From contig CM036617.1 of assembly GCA_020746105.1 (NCBI GenBank), positions 176,604,412-176,668,411 of the forward strand: a DNA stretch of 64,000 bases, written 5' to 3'. Shown one piece after another: positions 1-11,900 of this stretch. The notes below the pieces were generated by a model, which saw only the letters and a list, made by a program, of their open reading frames with translations, made no database searches and was not told where the DNA came from. Both the position numbers and the translations under genes were made by a program. The DNA is from Trogon surrucura (Eukaryota > Chordata > Aves > Trogoniformes > Trogonidae). The first letter of the stretch is position 1. Each line of letters opens with the position of its first letter.

Positions 1-2944
1 TGCTTTAAGAAATCTTTTTTTGAGAGCCCCATAATAAACCAGCAGTTGTTTGAAACTGCTCCCTTTTTTTCTGGATTCATGATCTAGGAAGACTCTGAGA
101 AGCTGGGTTCCCTTCAGAGTTGTTTCGGAGTCATCTTTTTTTTGGCTCTCATGTAGGATCTGTGTGAAGATGTGTCCCAGGCTTTCCTTTTCTGCTGCTC
201 CTCACTGTTGCAGGTATCAGTGCATCCCTTTCTGGCATGCCCTACCAGCGTTTTTGATCTGGCCCAGGTTAGCACACTGCTTTTCTGTGTTTGTCTCCAA
301 GCTGAAGATGGGGAAAGGGAGAGGACGCATGTGGCTCCAGTGGAATAATGGTATTGATCTCCGAACTGCTGGAAATCAATGTACATCACCGGCCTGACTG
401 CAAGAGCTGCTGTACCTTTTAAAGATTCTCCTGAGGCTGTTATCTGTGGTAGAAAAGTTCCAAATAACTGGTGCCTACATCAGGAACTGCTCACCCGCTC
501 CCTGCCTTCTCTGCGGTCCTACTCATAGCCCATTTGTTATTTGGGCTGTCAGGGTAATGCAACCCAGGCTTTCAAAATAAGCACACTGTGTGGTCCACTC
601 GCCTCCCTAAACCCAGTGGTGTAGAGGGAAAAGATGTGGTAATAGTGCCGTGGGTATTCAGCCCATGGATTCTGTTGCAGCCCCACAACTACTTCTATCA
701 CTGTATCACCCCCGTAATGACTTTCTATCTAGGCTGAGTACAAGGTGCTATGGTAGCAACAACTGTCTGCACAGAGGTTTCCCTATGTGTTTCCACATGC
801 ACACCAGCATGTGAAAAATTGCACCATTCTCACTCTGCCAGTGCCTGTGAGTAGTGGTAGTGGGTGCTGTGCCACTCAGGCGATTAACTTGACTCGCATA
901 TGCCGGATATTGGAGGTATTTTCTTGAATGGTGAAGGTTCACCAATGAGAATCGTCTAGGGTGGGAAGCAAGCCCCATGAGATGTTGATGATTATGAGGC
1001 AGGAAAGGTTCAGTGACAATATGAATTGTTTTCTTTGGTCGTGAAGAATGGGCATGCAGAGACCTGCTGCATACTGAAAAGTGATTAATCTGAGCAAGTG
1101 GCAAATGGCCTTGGATCTTTAAGTTATCCCTTTGCTCACTATGAACGTGACTGTCCCAAGCTGGTTAGCTACAGGTGGGACCTGAGTGGAGACATGACAC
1201 AGAGTGATGGCCACTTGCCAAGTGAAATGTTCTCGCACAGCGTGCGAGGGTTCTGTCAGCAAAACGGTGGCTTCCCCCTGCTGGTAGTCCCACATCTCAA
1301 AATATGTGTGGACAATGGGCAGAGCAGTTACATCAGCAAGAATTCCCCAAAAGCTGTTCTGCCTCTGCAGGGAAATTGAAGTGTAGGAGGATGAGTACTC
1401 ACTTATTGAAACTGGCCTTGTGCTGGTGCAGCTGCAGAGTTTAGTCACTGCCCATCTGTGGTGCCTCACAGTACACACTGTCCATGCTTAGAAGAGCAAG
1501 TGGTAGGTACCATGGAGGTTGGTTGGTAATGGCACAAATATTTTTAAACTTGAAGTGTTTTATGGCGATTGAAGCATTGATCTATTTACCGACTAATCTT
1601 GACAAAACCGTGTAATTTTCCCAGTAAATCTAAGCAGCAAGCAGTGTTAGCACAAGGATTGTTTGTGACTTACTGATAGTAGGGTGGAGTTGATTGTAAT
1701 GAATTATGTATAAGTGTCTTAGCTCTTCCTTGGTGACATTCTGTAACAGCTCAGTCTTGGATTTTTCATAAATTCCAAAGTCACAACTTGATTTTCCTAG
1801 TTTGGAAAGCAGACCAGATTTAGGAATATGTAGAGCTAATCCATCATAGTGTTGGGACTAAAATGGTAAGAATGTTACATGATGGGACACTTAACAGTGT
1901 ATGTCAACCATATGTATTGTAGGCAATATTCATATCCATAAGTTCCACAGCAAACTTCTAAGTAAAATATTTTAACTTCCAAATAAGCACTTTGATCCTA
2001 CTTGCTCAAATAAAAGCTTCCAATAGTTACTATAATAACAGGATTTCTGGAAATTAACCCCTAACTATATATAAAGCTATGTTTGCTATTCTTCTTCAGT
2101 CATACTAGAAAAACATTTTCTGATTCTTTGGGTGACTGTCATTGTGACATGTGGGTGACATCATCTATTATTAACACAGTCTTTTTTTTTCCTTCTTTTT
2201 TAAAGTGAGCTTTAAGACCTACCATTTCTTTAGGTTTTAGTGTGGTTTTTTTTTCGTCTGCTGAACCCACTATCTCATAGAATGGGACTAGGTTATATTT
2301 TTTGCTCTGCTCAGGACTGTTTTTAGGAAACAACAGTGATGCTGGCCCTGGTAATTCAATTTGCACAAGGTATCACAGGGATGGTAATTAGCAGAGTGTT
2401 TCTAGTTCTTGACCTCTTACTGAATGAGCTCACTGGAGAATAATTTCACCTGAGGGTGGGAATAACTAGATAGAAAAATAGATTAACCTGGCATTTTTAA
2501 GGCAGCATGATACTGGATCAATGGTTAGCCTGAGCTGTACTGTAGAAATGCCTAGAGCAGGACAGAATCTGGTAATTAATGACAGCTATTGGCATCAATA
2601 CCAACAATTCAACAATGACATTAAGTGAGAGAGGGAGAAAATCAACGGTAAAGGAGACTACAGTTGCAGAAGCATTTTCTGTCATTTTAAGAGAGCATTA
2701 TTTGCAAAACTATTAATTCAAAATATTCTGTTACCCTCCATCTCCTTCCAGTCATGTTCTCTCAGTTTAGAAAGTCTTTGCTGTGTGGAATTACTCACTG
2801 TATTTAATCCCTGTCTATCGACCATCTGATTAACATCGCAAACACAAAGTTGAAAGAGGGAACAATGCAATAATCTGCTAACTGTGTCCATGTCACAGAG
2901 TTAATTCCTCTTATGAAATCCTTTCAAATGTTTTTCTACTGAAG
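1..2944 (+). other. PPFIA2 upstream intron / 5' flank
   Basis: AT-rich sequence with no CpG island, no recognised promoter and no repeat I can name. The first half (about 740-1480) is less AT-rich and carries overlapping open frames on both strands (118 and 119 codons on the minus strand, 93 on the plus). None resembles a protein family I know. This stretch precedes the first coding exon, so it is most likely intron 1 with the promoter farther upstream. Confidence 0.6.
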
Positions 2945-2976
2945 AGCTTTTCCTTGATTTGTGTTTTTTATTAAAG
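2945..2976 (+). promoter_or_regulatory. Splice acceptor of the PPFIA2 coding exon
   Basis: A T-rich tract leads to AG at 2975-2976, only two bases before the first ATG, so little or no 5' UTR need be in this exon. A second strong pyrimidine tract ending in AG at 2750-2751 is an alternative acceptor. It would add about 227 nt of 5' UTR. Sequence alone does not decide between them. Confidence 0.65.
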
Positions 2977-2978
2977 AA

Positions 2979-3227
2979 ATGATGTGTGAAGTGATGCCAA
3001 CGATAAACGAGGACACCCCGATGAGTCAACGGGGGTCCCAAAGCAGCGGCTCGGACTCGGATTCTCATTTTGAGCAGCTGATGGTGAACATGCTGGATGA
3101 AAGGGACCGTCTCCTTGATACTCTTCGGGAGACACAGGAGAGCTTGTCGCTTGCACAGCAACGCCTACAGGATGTCATCTATGACAGAGACTCCCTCCAG
3201 CGACAGCTTAACTCTGCACTGCCTCAG
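2979..3227 (+). CDS. PPFIA2: PPFIA2 first coding exon (liprin-alpha-2 residues 1-83)
   Basis: This exon encodes the N-terminus of liprin-alpha-2, a presynaptic active-zone scaffold. In the family the N-terminal coiled coils bind partners such as RIM, ELKS and GIT, and the C-terminal SAM domains bind LAR-type receptor phosphatases. The frame starts [14 protein letters not shown], runs through a Ser/Gly/Asp-rich linker (about residues 16-29) and then a charged heptad-like helix (about residue 30 onward, with [20 protein letters not shown]) that opens the first coiled coil. It ends NSALPQ directly before GT at 3228. The 83 codons are phase 0 at the 3' side. The start is the first of two tandem ATGs; the upstream in-frame codons lie in the acceptor tract. 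The residues agree with my recollection of vertebrate liprin-alpha-2 and differ from liprin-alpha-1, which has a Gly-rich insert and ISEAEG near the start. Full-length liprins are about 1,200 residues, so this is roughly 7% of the protein. Other exons are outside the window. Confidence 0.95.
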
Positions 3228-3233
3228 GTATGT
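3228..3233 (+). promoter_or_regulatory. Splice donor of the PPFIA2 coding exon
   Basis: CAG followed by GTATGT is a near-consensus U1 site directly after the last conserved codon (Gln83). It fixes the exon end at 3227 and gives phase 0. The open frame runs only four more codons to a stop at 3240. Confidence 0.93.
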
Positions 3234-6200
3234 AGTTTATAAAGTTTGGGTTTTTTTTAGATTCACCAGTTTTCGATTTAATACCATGTACTTTAACCCT
3301 AAACAGTATTTACTCGAGGCCTAAATTCTGCTCCCATTGAGGCTGGCTGCAGAACTCCTGTTGATTTAATAGTACCTGGTTTGACCTCTTTGGGACCTGT
3401 CTTCTCTTCAAAGTTAAGAGTAGGAGTAATGCTGTTGACTTCAAGGAGAGCAAGATGGAGGCCTGTAGCTACTGATTCTTTTGGCTGTTGCTCTAGCATT
3501 TACAACAGATGAGGGACCATTTAAATTAAAGATCTAATGATGGGAAAGAAGAAAAAAGAATGAGGATGTTTCTTGTAGACTCTATTCCAGATAAGAGTTT
3601 CTAACTAGTATTACAACAAATAAAACTATCTAATGTAGGTTCAATAAGGTAGTACACAAACCCACAAAACCAACTGATACCTTAATATTTTTATTCATTT
3701 ATTTTTAATAATTATATACATTTCATAACCTAAAATTACCTTGGTCTTTTAAGGAACTGCAGAAGTAATTGCTTAAGTGTAAACAATAATATGATATTTC
3801 AACATTATGTATCAATATATCATTATTTTTCAATATACTAGAATTAAAAAGCAGAGAAATTTTTTAGTTCAGTCTGTATGTGTGGCCAGAGTTTGGAAAT
3901 ATACCATGATTCAAAACACAGTTTTTCTCCATGTTATTTTTTTTTTCTGTCTCCAGACTGTCACTTATTAGAGAGTTTGACGGTAGGCATGAGAGCCTGC
4001 ATATACTTGCCTGGGCAAAGTTGTGTACCTGTTAGGCAGTGGTTGGAGAGGAAAGAAGACAGATTCAGCTGTGTGATTGGAATAAGGAGGTGGTAAGGGT
4101 GAATCAAATGAATGAGAAGGTTCTTAAAGATAGCAAATGAAAAAGGCACCCACCAGAGTAGGGACCAGAAGCAGTTGCTTAAGGGCTAACTCCAGCAGGT
4201 TATTGGAATATCTTGGGACAGGGCTGAAAAAAAGAGAGAGACTATAATTATTCAAGGAATAACATTAACTTCAGCATTCGCTCCAGACAATAAGAATGAC
4301 TGTGCTTGCTTGGGTCAAATAGAAAGGAGTAGCAAGGATCTTGATTGTACAGCAAAATCAAGGATTTTGGTTTGGGTTTTTTTTTTGTTTCTTTAATTTG
4401 TGAGCAGTTGAGCTTCTATTCCACTGGAATCTCTTCATAGATGAGTGCAAAAGAATAAATGAAAGACAACATAGGTCCTTTTTTCAAAGATTTATTGCTG
4501 GAAATCTGAAGAAGAGAGGAGATTCTGTGTTCCTCAACCCTCATTTGGTGTGCTGCTTAGTACCAAGGCACTCTCCACTCAGCCCATAGTGAGGTATTTT
4601 GCTTAAACACTAGCAGGTGTCTAAGTCTTAACTGTGTCTCACATAAGCAAAACTCCTGCTAAAATGCAGGAGGCTCACTAAGGAAAATAATACTCAGCAT
4701 AAATGTGATACAGAGCCTAAAAGAAACGGTAATTCTGAGGCACTGGATCATAATGTGATTTTAATCTTTGTTTCTCCTAGTAATGTTGATGCTGTAGGTT
4801 TTTGAATGATAGCTACATATCCCTTAAAAGCACTTGACTTGTCAGTTGAACACTTGGCACTACTATGTACCATTAAGAATGCGTATGTCAGGTAGCATTC
4901 ATCCATATATATAAGTAGAGGTGGGTTTCACGTATGACAAACTCTGTGACATATCACTTACACATTTAAGCAGAACCAGATTTTTTTTTTCCATCAGTTT
5001 GGTTGTCTATATCTTCCTGTAAATAATGCCATTCTGTAGAAATATGTATCTGTAAGTACAGAACGCTGGCTTAGGAACATAACATTCTAGTAATATAACC
5101 TTGCAAGAAAATAACTTCCATATGAGTGCCCTACTATTTAGTTTCTTTTCTGGACTTCATGTATTCTACACAGTACTTTTATAAAATTTTCCTTTTTGTT
5201 TATGGTTTTATGAATAGCAAGCTTGCATTGTTAGCTGCCTGACATAGCCCTATGACAAAATGCTACCCAATGCTTTTATCATGGAGAGGAAGAATTCTGT
5301 GTTCACTAGGTTTAAGAGGAGAATACGTAGATATACAACTAAACGATAATTATTTAGTTATAATGTTACATCTAATGAGCCTTGCTTTCTCAGAATATAT
5401 TTCTTTTATCTCTTGATTTCTTGAGTGGTTTTCAAAATTGTCATTTCTTAAGCATTGACATGGAGCTTTGCATGTAGAAAATTGTATTCACACAGTTACG
5501 TTCTGAAGCATTTTTGTTTAGGATGCTTTTTGTTTATTGCCTTAAACAGTTAAAATATGATCTGGAAAAGTCATTGCACTTTTCATAAATAGAATCTGAA
5601 CAAAAGAACCCAGATGAAAACTGAGGTAATGAGTGAACCATTGAAAAATCTTGTCTGAACTGGAAATAGGAAATAATTAATAACATTAAATATGAAGCTT
5701 GAGATATTAGTTAATGCTGCTAGAACTGCAGCTGTTAATGCTGTAGCCAGAATGTGAAGTCTGACTGTAGATGGCTCTAAGTTTTTATACTGATCTATAT
5801 TGCAACAGAACAATGTAGAGTGAACTACATCTTTTACTAATCTGAGTTACAGAAATACAGTTGTCGTGTTGTTATCCTTGAAGTAATTTTTATTTCTATT
5901 AGCTTAGCAGTCTTTATGAACATCTATGTTTAACTGTAGAGCTATGTTTAAGGAAGGAAGGAAAAAGAAAGCAAGCAACTACAGATCAATTAGATTAAAC
6001 ATAGTAATAGAGAAGACTTTGAAACTTATTTTGGAGGAAAATCTAATAATAAGTAAAAAGTCAAGTTAAAAATATGACAAGGATTTACCAAAATTATCTT
6101 TGTACAGTACAACTCCACATCACTCTTTGGTACCAGAATTGTTAGACTGGGAAACTGTGATCTCCCTAAAATAGCAATCTTTTGAAGTGGCACCATTTAA

Positions 6201-7229
6201 ATTACTAGTAGATGTGAAGTGAATAGGAAAAAGTATGATAATTAGTAAAGTGAGTAATAGAGAGAGGGAAAATTCTCACCTGCAGTAGACATTAACAAAA
6301 TGGAAGGAGGCTAGTAGTAGTAGTTGATTAAGGATATGTTTTGGCATCAATTTTTGTTAATTTGAACACAAGAACACGAGCATGCTAGCAGAAATTTTAG
6401 AAATGGTTTAAACAAAAAATAATGTCAAGGGAGGAAAAAAATATTATAGGATATCATGAATAAATATATATCCTTAATCATCGGAAGATCTTGAATTATC
6501 AAGGAATTACATTCATAATTCATCTTTCTTAGACAAAGACAGGGTGAGAACCCCAAACTGTTTTCAAGATGAAGCTGGTGTGAAAGACATTATGTATCAA
6601 AGTACCTTTGGTTAACTTGATCCAGAACACTCCTTCCTGTTCTTTATTTAACTTTACTGTAGAGAGATTCTGCTTTATGTGGGATCATTCACAGACAGAA
6701 TGAAACATGAGTCTGAATATTTGGTAGAACTATTAGAATTATGTGATAGTACAGTTAAGCTGAGACGTGTTCTGTGCACAATAGGTCTTCTGATACCAAG
6801 AATCTAGTTTACAAGTGGTCTTCTTTATTATTCCCAAAGCTGCCTGTTGACAGCAGAAGCCTCTAAGGGAAGTGTTTGGGGTGCACTGCATGTTCCCTTA
6901 CAATAGGAGTTTATTGTATTTAGGTCATGACTCTTGAGTCCAGCAAAAAAATATAATTGCTAAATACAGTACAACTCTACTATGATGGGGAAGCATAGGA
7001 TCTAAATGCTTAACAGTATTTTTTATTTTATTGGACTAAGATTAGATCTTTTACTGTAGCATAAAAAAGTGCTCTGCTAAAAAGATTAATTGTAGTTAGA
7101 AACTGTAGTTAGAAACTGTAACTCCTGTGGTGGGAAGAGGAAGTTATTCGATTCCAACTTTCTGAAGCAAATTTCACCATAATCTTATCTAAACTAAATT
7201 GTATTCAAAATGTCACCTGTATTAGTTGC
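3234..7229 (+). other. PPFIA2 intron, proximal segment
   Basis: Intronic sequence with no exon seen. Around 3320-3455 there are phrases typical of ancient amniote repeat tails (CTGCTCCCATTGA and GTTGACTTCAA), too decayed to name. At about 5950-6080 the plus strand has a degenerate frame resembling a LINE reverse-transcriptase N-terminal motif (NYRSIRL). A 14-base direct repeat lies near 7090-7120. The rest shows nothing I can assign. Confidence 0.5.
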
Positions 7230-8318
7230 TGTGGTAGTTTGCCCCTGGCCAGAGCCCAGGTGCCCACTGAAGCTGCTCTATCACTCCCCCTCCTTAGATG
7301 GACAAGGGAGAGAAAAATAAAACAAAAGACTCGTGACTCAAGATACAGAATCACAGAATGTTAAGGATTGGAAGGGACCTTGAAAGACCATCAAGTCCGA
7401 CCCCCCTGCCAGAGCAGGATCACCTAGAGTAGGTCATGCAGGAACCCATCTAGGTGGGTTTTGAATGTCTCCAGAGAAGGAGACTCCACCACCTCCTTGG
7501 GCAGCCTGTTCCAGGGCTCTGTCACCATCACAGTGAAAAAGTTTTTCCTAATACTTCTGTGGAACCTCCTATGTTCCAGCTTGTACCCATTGCCCTTTGT
7601 TCTATCATTGGACATCACCCTTGACATATTTATGAACATTTATGAGGTCACCTCTCAGTCTCCCCCAAGTTGAAGAGACCCAGCTCCTTCAGCCTTTCCT
7701 CATAAGGGAGATGTTCCAGTCCTTTAATCATCTTTGTGGCTCTGTGCTGGACTCTCTCAAGCAGTTCCCTGTCCTTCTTGAACGGAGGGGCCCAGAACTG
7801 GGCACAATATTCCAGATGTGGCCTCACCAGGGCAGAGTAGAGGGGGAGGAGGACCTCTCTCAACCTACTAGCCATGTCCTTTCTAAGGACAGTTTACTAA
7901 AGTGAAAGCAAAGTGCACAGAAGCAAAGGCAGCCGAAAAGATTGTTGTCTGCTTCCCATCAGCAGGCAAAGTTTGGCCACTTCTTGGGAAGCAGAGCTTC
8001 TTCACTGGCAATTGCTCTGAAAGACAAATGTAAATAATGAATGCCCCTCTTCCTCCTTTCTCTTAGCTTATATCTGAGCTGATGTCACATGGTATGGAAT
8101 ATCCCTTTGGTCAGTTTAGGTCAGTGTCCTCCCAAGGTCTTGCCCACCCCTAGCTTACTGTTGTGGAAAGACAGCCTTGGTGCTGTGCGAGCACTGTTCA
8201 GCAGTAGCCAAAACACTGGTGTGTTGTCAGCACCTTTCTAGTTACCACTGCAAAGCACAGCAGAGCTGTGAGAGCTGCTATGGGGAAAATTAACTTTATC
8301 TCAACCAGACCCAATACA
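7230..8318 (-). mobile_element. Solo LTR, ERV-L-like, split by a CR1
   Basis: Read on the minus strand this starts TGTATTGGGTCTGG and ends in CTACCACA, the TG...CA termini of an LTR. A perfect 5-bp target duplication, GTTGC, lies at 7225-7229 and 8319-8323. Five bases is the size typical of ERV-L elements. Inside, the minus strand has a TATA-like ATATAAGC near 8067-8074 and an AGTAAA poly(A)-type signal near 7893. The two LTR parts are 7230-7345 and about 7886-8318, interrupted by a CR1. No internal retroviral genes are present, so this is a solo LTR left by recombination. It shares its U3 core with the LTR at 48492-49076. The family name is uncertain. Confidence 0.87.
7346..7885 (-). mobile_element. 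CR1 LINE 3' fragment nested in the LTR
   Basis: The plus strand reads the reverse complement of a CR1 tail: ACAGAATCACAGAATG octamer-type end, then GGATTGGAAGGGACC, then the ORF2 C-terminus. Minus-strand frames at 7648-7875 and 7424-7639 carry CR1 ORF2 signatures ([20 protein letters not shown] and [20 protein letters not shown]) in different frames. The copy is 5' truncated and broken by at least one frameshift. It interrupts the LTR between AAGATA and AAGGACAG, so it is younger than the LTR. Confidence 0.93.
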
Positions 8319-8507
8319 GTTGCCTTGTAAATAAAAATTGAAAAAATAAAATCTATGTCATTGTAAGACTTATAATGATTTGTAAAAATCATAAGAGTAA
8401 TAACTATTTTAAATTTGCTCTGATAAACAATGCTGAACTAGGCTTGTTTTGTCATTGTTTGAGTGTTTCTTTTAGTCTTTCAAAAATAAGTTTTAAGGTA
8501 TGGAAGA

Positions 8508-8574
8508 TACTGAGTTATTATACTGAGTTATTATACTGAGTTATTATACTGAGTTATTATGATACTGAGTTATA
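8508..8574. repeat. Tandem 13-mer repeat
   Basis: Four exact copies of TACTGAGTTATTA run 8508-8559. After a 3-base spacer a fifth, partial copy lies at 8563-8574. The perfect copies suggest a recent or length-unstable array. Confidence 0.93.
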
Positions 8575-8676
8575 TACGAAGATGCCGGTAGGTCATGACT
8601 CTCGAGTCAAATATGTGTATCTTGTTCATTTGTAATATATTTGCTCAGAGATTTCCTTAGAAATTAATCTAATATT

Positions 8677-8931
8677 CACAGAAACACAGAGTGGTTGAGG
8701 TTGGAAAGCATCTCTGGAGGTCACCTTGTGCAGTCCTTCTGCTCCAGCGGGGTTACTAAGAACAGGCTGCCCAGGACTGTGGCCAGATGGCTTCTGAATA
8801 TCTGTAAAGGTGGACTCCACAACCCCTCTGGCCAACCTGTGCCAGTGCTTAGTCACTCTTGGAGTAAAAAAGTGTTTCTTGATGGTCAGGAGGAACCTTG
8901 TGTCTTCTCCTTTGTGCCCATGGCCTCTTGA
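8677..8931 (-). mobile_element. CR1 LINE 3' fragment
   Basis: The plus strand shows CACAGAAACACAGAGTGG followed by TTGAGGTTGGAAAGCATC, and then the recognisable remains of CR1 text such as GGTGGACTCCACAACCCC and GCCAACCTGTGCCAGTGC. It differs clearly from the younger copies and is about 255 bp long, truncated at its 5' side. Open frames of 78 and 110 codons overlap it by chance. Confidence 0.88.
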
Positions 8932-11900
8932 ATACTATACTAGCAGAAACAGGGATAACAATGTGGCCCAGGCTTGTGGCTGTGCAAGACACAAATGGAA
9001 CAATTTTGTGAGCATTTTTAAGATGTTGAAACAGATTCCAACGACTGTCAAAGTCAGGATAATTTGTCTGGTAATTACCAGTCCTTTTCTCCTGTCCTGC
9101 ACTGGGAGTTTAGCTAGACTGGGCTTGTTATTAAATGATTGATGAAAATATGTAAGATCTTTTCACAGTTATGAGTTTCAGTTTGACTAACAATAGGATT
9201 GTGTTGTAGGTGATTCTGAGAAAATAAATTCCAAGTTAAGTTTTTTAATACAGTGGTTTTATTTTCCATTTGTATATTTATATAATTTTAGTAAAAATAT
9301 TAAATCCTTTTATAGTTCTTTGAATCAAAATATTGACATTTTATCCTTTTAAACTTTAATATTAAAAGTCAATGGTACTGCACCAATTTTTTTCTGAGCA
9401 TTTTTAAATTTTAAATGGTGCTAGAGTTTCTGCACTTCAAAGTCCAACAGAGGTTAGAGAAATTCTGTTGCAAGTCTGAAAGACCTGTGATAATCACAAT
9501 TTGAAAGCAAACTTTGTAGGTGGAATATTGTTCCAATTGAAAATGTTAGATCATGCCTGCATTCATTGACTAGTGCTTTGATATTGACAGTAATACATTG
9601 ATTTTGTTCATTCTTTCAATAAAAAAATCTGGTTTTAGCAGAAATTCATAGATAAGTGTCATACAATCAGTGACATTGCTGTATTTCTGCCAGCGTTTTC
9701 AAGTGGGTAAGATACGTCGTTACATAGTTTTTGTTGCTTTAGAATACCTAAAATATCTAATTCTTTATTTACCAAGACTTCCCTTCTTGTGTTTCCATCT
9801 CCTTTACTGAGAAATTGCTCAATTTTTGTAAAGGTCTAACTTCTGATTTCACTGAGAATTTATCTTAGCAGATTTTTCTTTTTTTTACATGGCTGTAGTT
9901 TTCATGTTATGATCATTGGAATCTGCACCTATGGTATATCTTTTATAGTACGATTCATTCTGACTAATATAGCTGTCTAAAAATTAAGCATTCAGTCTTA
10001 ATCACATAGAATCTCTCTATAAGAAATTGGAAAATTAAGCCATTCAGAAAGGGCAGTTCATTCTCTAAGATGAGTAGACTGAACCTCGCAATGCTCTGAT
10101 TTCATTGTTTTTTTCCTCTCTTATACATACTATCATTTGCACTATTTGAAAATCTGTTCTTTCTGGATATAGACAGTATAATTGTTTGGGGTGTGGGACT
10201 GCAATGCTAAAAAAAAGAATCTTTAGTACAAATCTTTGTACAAATCTTAGTACACCATAGATTTCAGCTAAACTCTTAATTGTTAGCTACAATAATTCAG
10301 TAATAAAATCAATAACAGAAATACACTGGTAATCATTAAGGTTTTATTTAGTCTAATAAGATATCACTTATTTATAAAGAGACATGACAGAAGGGAAATT
10401 CCAAAGAGGGAAATGTAATGACCTTGTTTTATTGAACCAGTTTATGTAATTTGATCAATATTAAGCTTTAATAGGATTGTAATTAGAGAATTTTGTTGAT
10501 AGCCTTGCAGTTTCTTCTAATACTGATGAACAAGACTGTTTTACTGCCAGAAAGGTATTGGAAGACAAGAATAAGTCAGTAGGGCCTTATTCTGAGATTG
10601 TATTTCCTGTTTAAATATGTGTGCATATAGTGCATAGATACAAAATAGTGACATAGACATTTTTAAATACCTGAAAATAAATATTGTTCCTTTAAAATGA
10701 ACAAAATTGCTTCCTAAGGAATTTCAGGTATTTTCTGTTTGGATATAAATAATAGTTTGACCCACAGTATTGTTCTTAAAATAGGTCTTATTCTGGTGAT
10801 GAAGATGGAATTATGGCTTTTCTCCCCATTTTATTTCTTTCTTGCTATGCTGAAGAGCACACAGTAGTAATGGTATCAATTTATTTGAATGAATAATCAG
10901 GTCTTTTTTTGAAGTACTAGAAACCTCTTGTACAAAGGGCTTTTGTAAGGTCTCCATTAATTTTCTTTATAAAACATTTTTTCTTGCATTTCCAAAGAAC
11001 AAGTCAAAAATAATTCCGAGAAATGGAATGGAGATTCTACCCCACATGTCTGAGGTGGAAGTTCTGAATTTTCTCTCTTGGAAGTCCAGTGAAGCATTCA
11101 GTATTCAGTGTAAAAAGTAAAGCTTAATCCATTGCTTGCTGTTATCACCAAGAGATCTCAACTGTCTTAGAGAACAGTTATTCAGGCTATTAAATGAAAA
11201 TGTCTTCATTTTCAGGTGTTCTGAAACCATGCAGTTCCCACCAAAGTCAAATGCAAATAGGAAGTTGTTGTGACTGCCAAAATCCATTTATATTAATAAA
11301 TATGAACATAAATATTTTCATAAAGAAATTGGAATGATACTTTTTTTTTGCTACTTATATTAACTTTTTATCTCAAGCTATGAATAGTAAGGGAAGCATA
11401 TTGATAGGTACGCAAAAGACTAGATATTAAATTAACTATTAAAATAATTCTGATAGAGTAAATATAGAGGTAAGTACATTTTGTTACAGGATTTAAATGT
11501 GTGATGGAGAGACAGAGCATCTGGAATTTCAAGGAAACTTGGCATTTTTAAGTTACAGTGGTTTAAGTGGAACACAATGCTGGAATATTAGTTGTGTCCA
11601 ACATTAGAAACATTATGGAAAGATTTAGGTGTTAACTGCTTCAGTTACTTACAGAACATGTATACACAGCTGTTCTTTTTCTACATAAAAGCAAATGAGA
11701 GTTTGCATAGTATTAAACACCAGTTTTATTATGGTTGACGACTTCTAACGAATATTAACTGTCAAAACACAGACTGGCTGTGTCAGTGGTGTCAGTAGGA
11801 CAACGCTTTAGCTGACTCCTCTCTAGACTGTCTTTTTTTAATCTGCCAGCATATTCACAACAGAGTACAATCATAGGTATAATTGTACATACAAGTAATT

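Noticed and set aside
2971-3156. 61- and 86-codon minus-strand frames across the exon
   Set aside because: They are antisense shadows of the conserved liprin exon.
2979-3227. Assignment to liprin-alpha-1 (PPFIA1)
   Set aside because: The paralogue has a different, Gly-rich segment after MMCEVMPTI. The [18 protein letters not shown] text fits liprin-alpha-2.
3931-3991. Micro-exon after TTTCTGTCTCCAG with GTAGGC donor
   Set aside because: The donor is weak, the enclosed segment is short with an early stop, and nothing resembles liprin.
8810-9142. 110-codon plus-strand frame
   Set aside because: Its first part is antisense CR1 and its second part unremarkable intron, with no protein similarity that I recognise.
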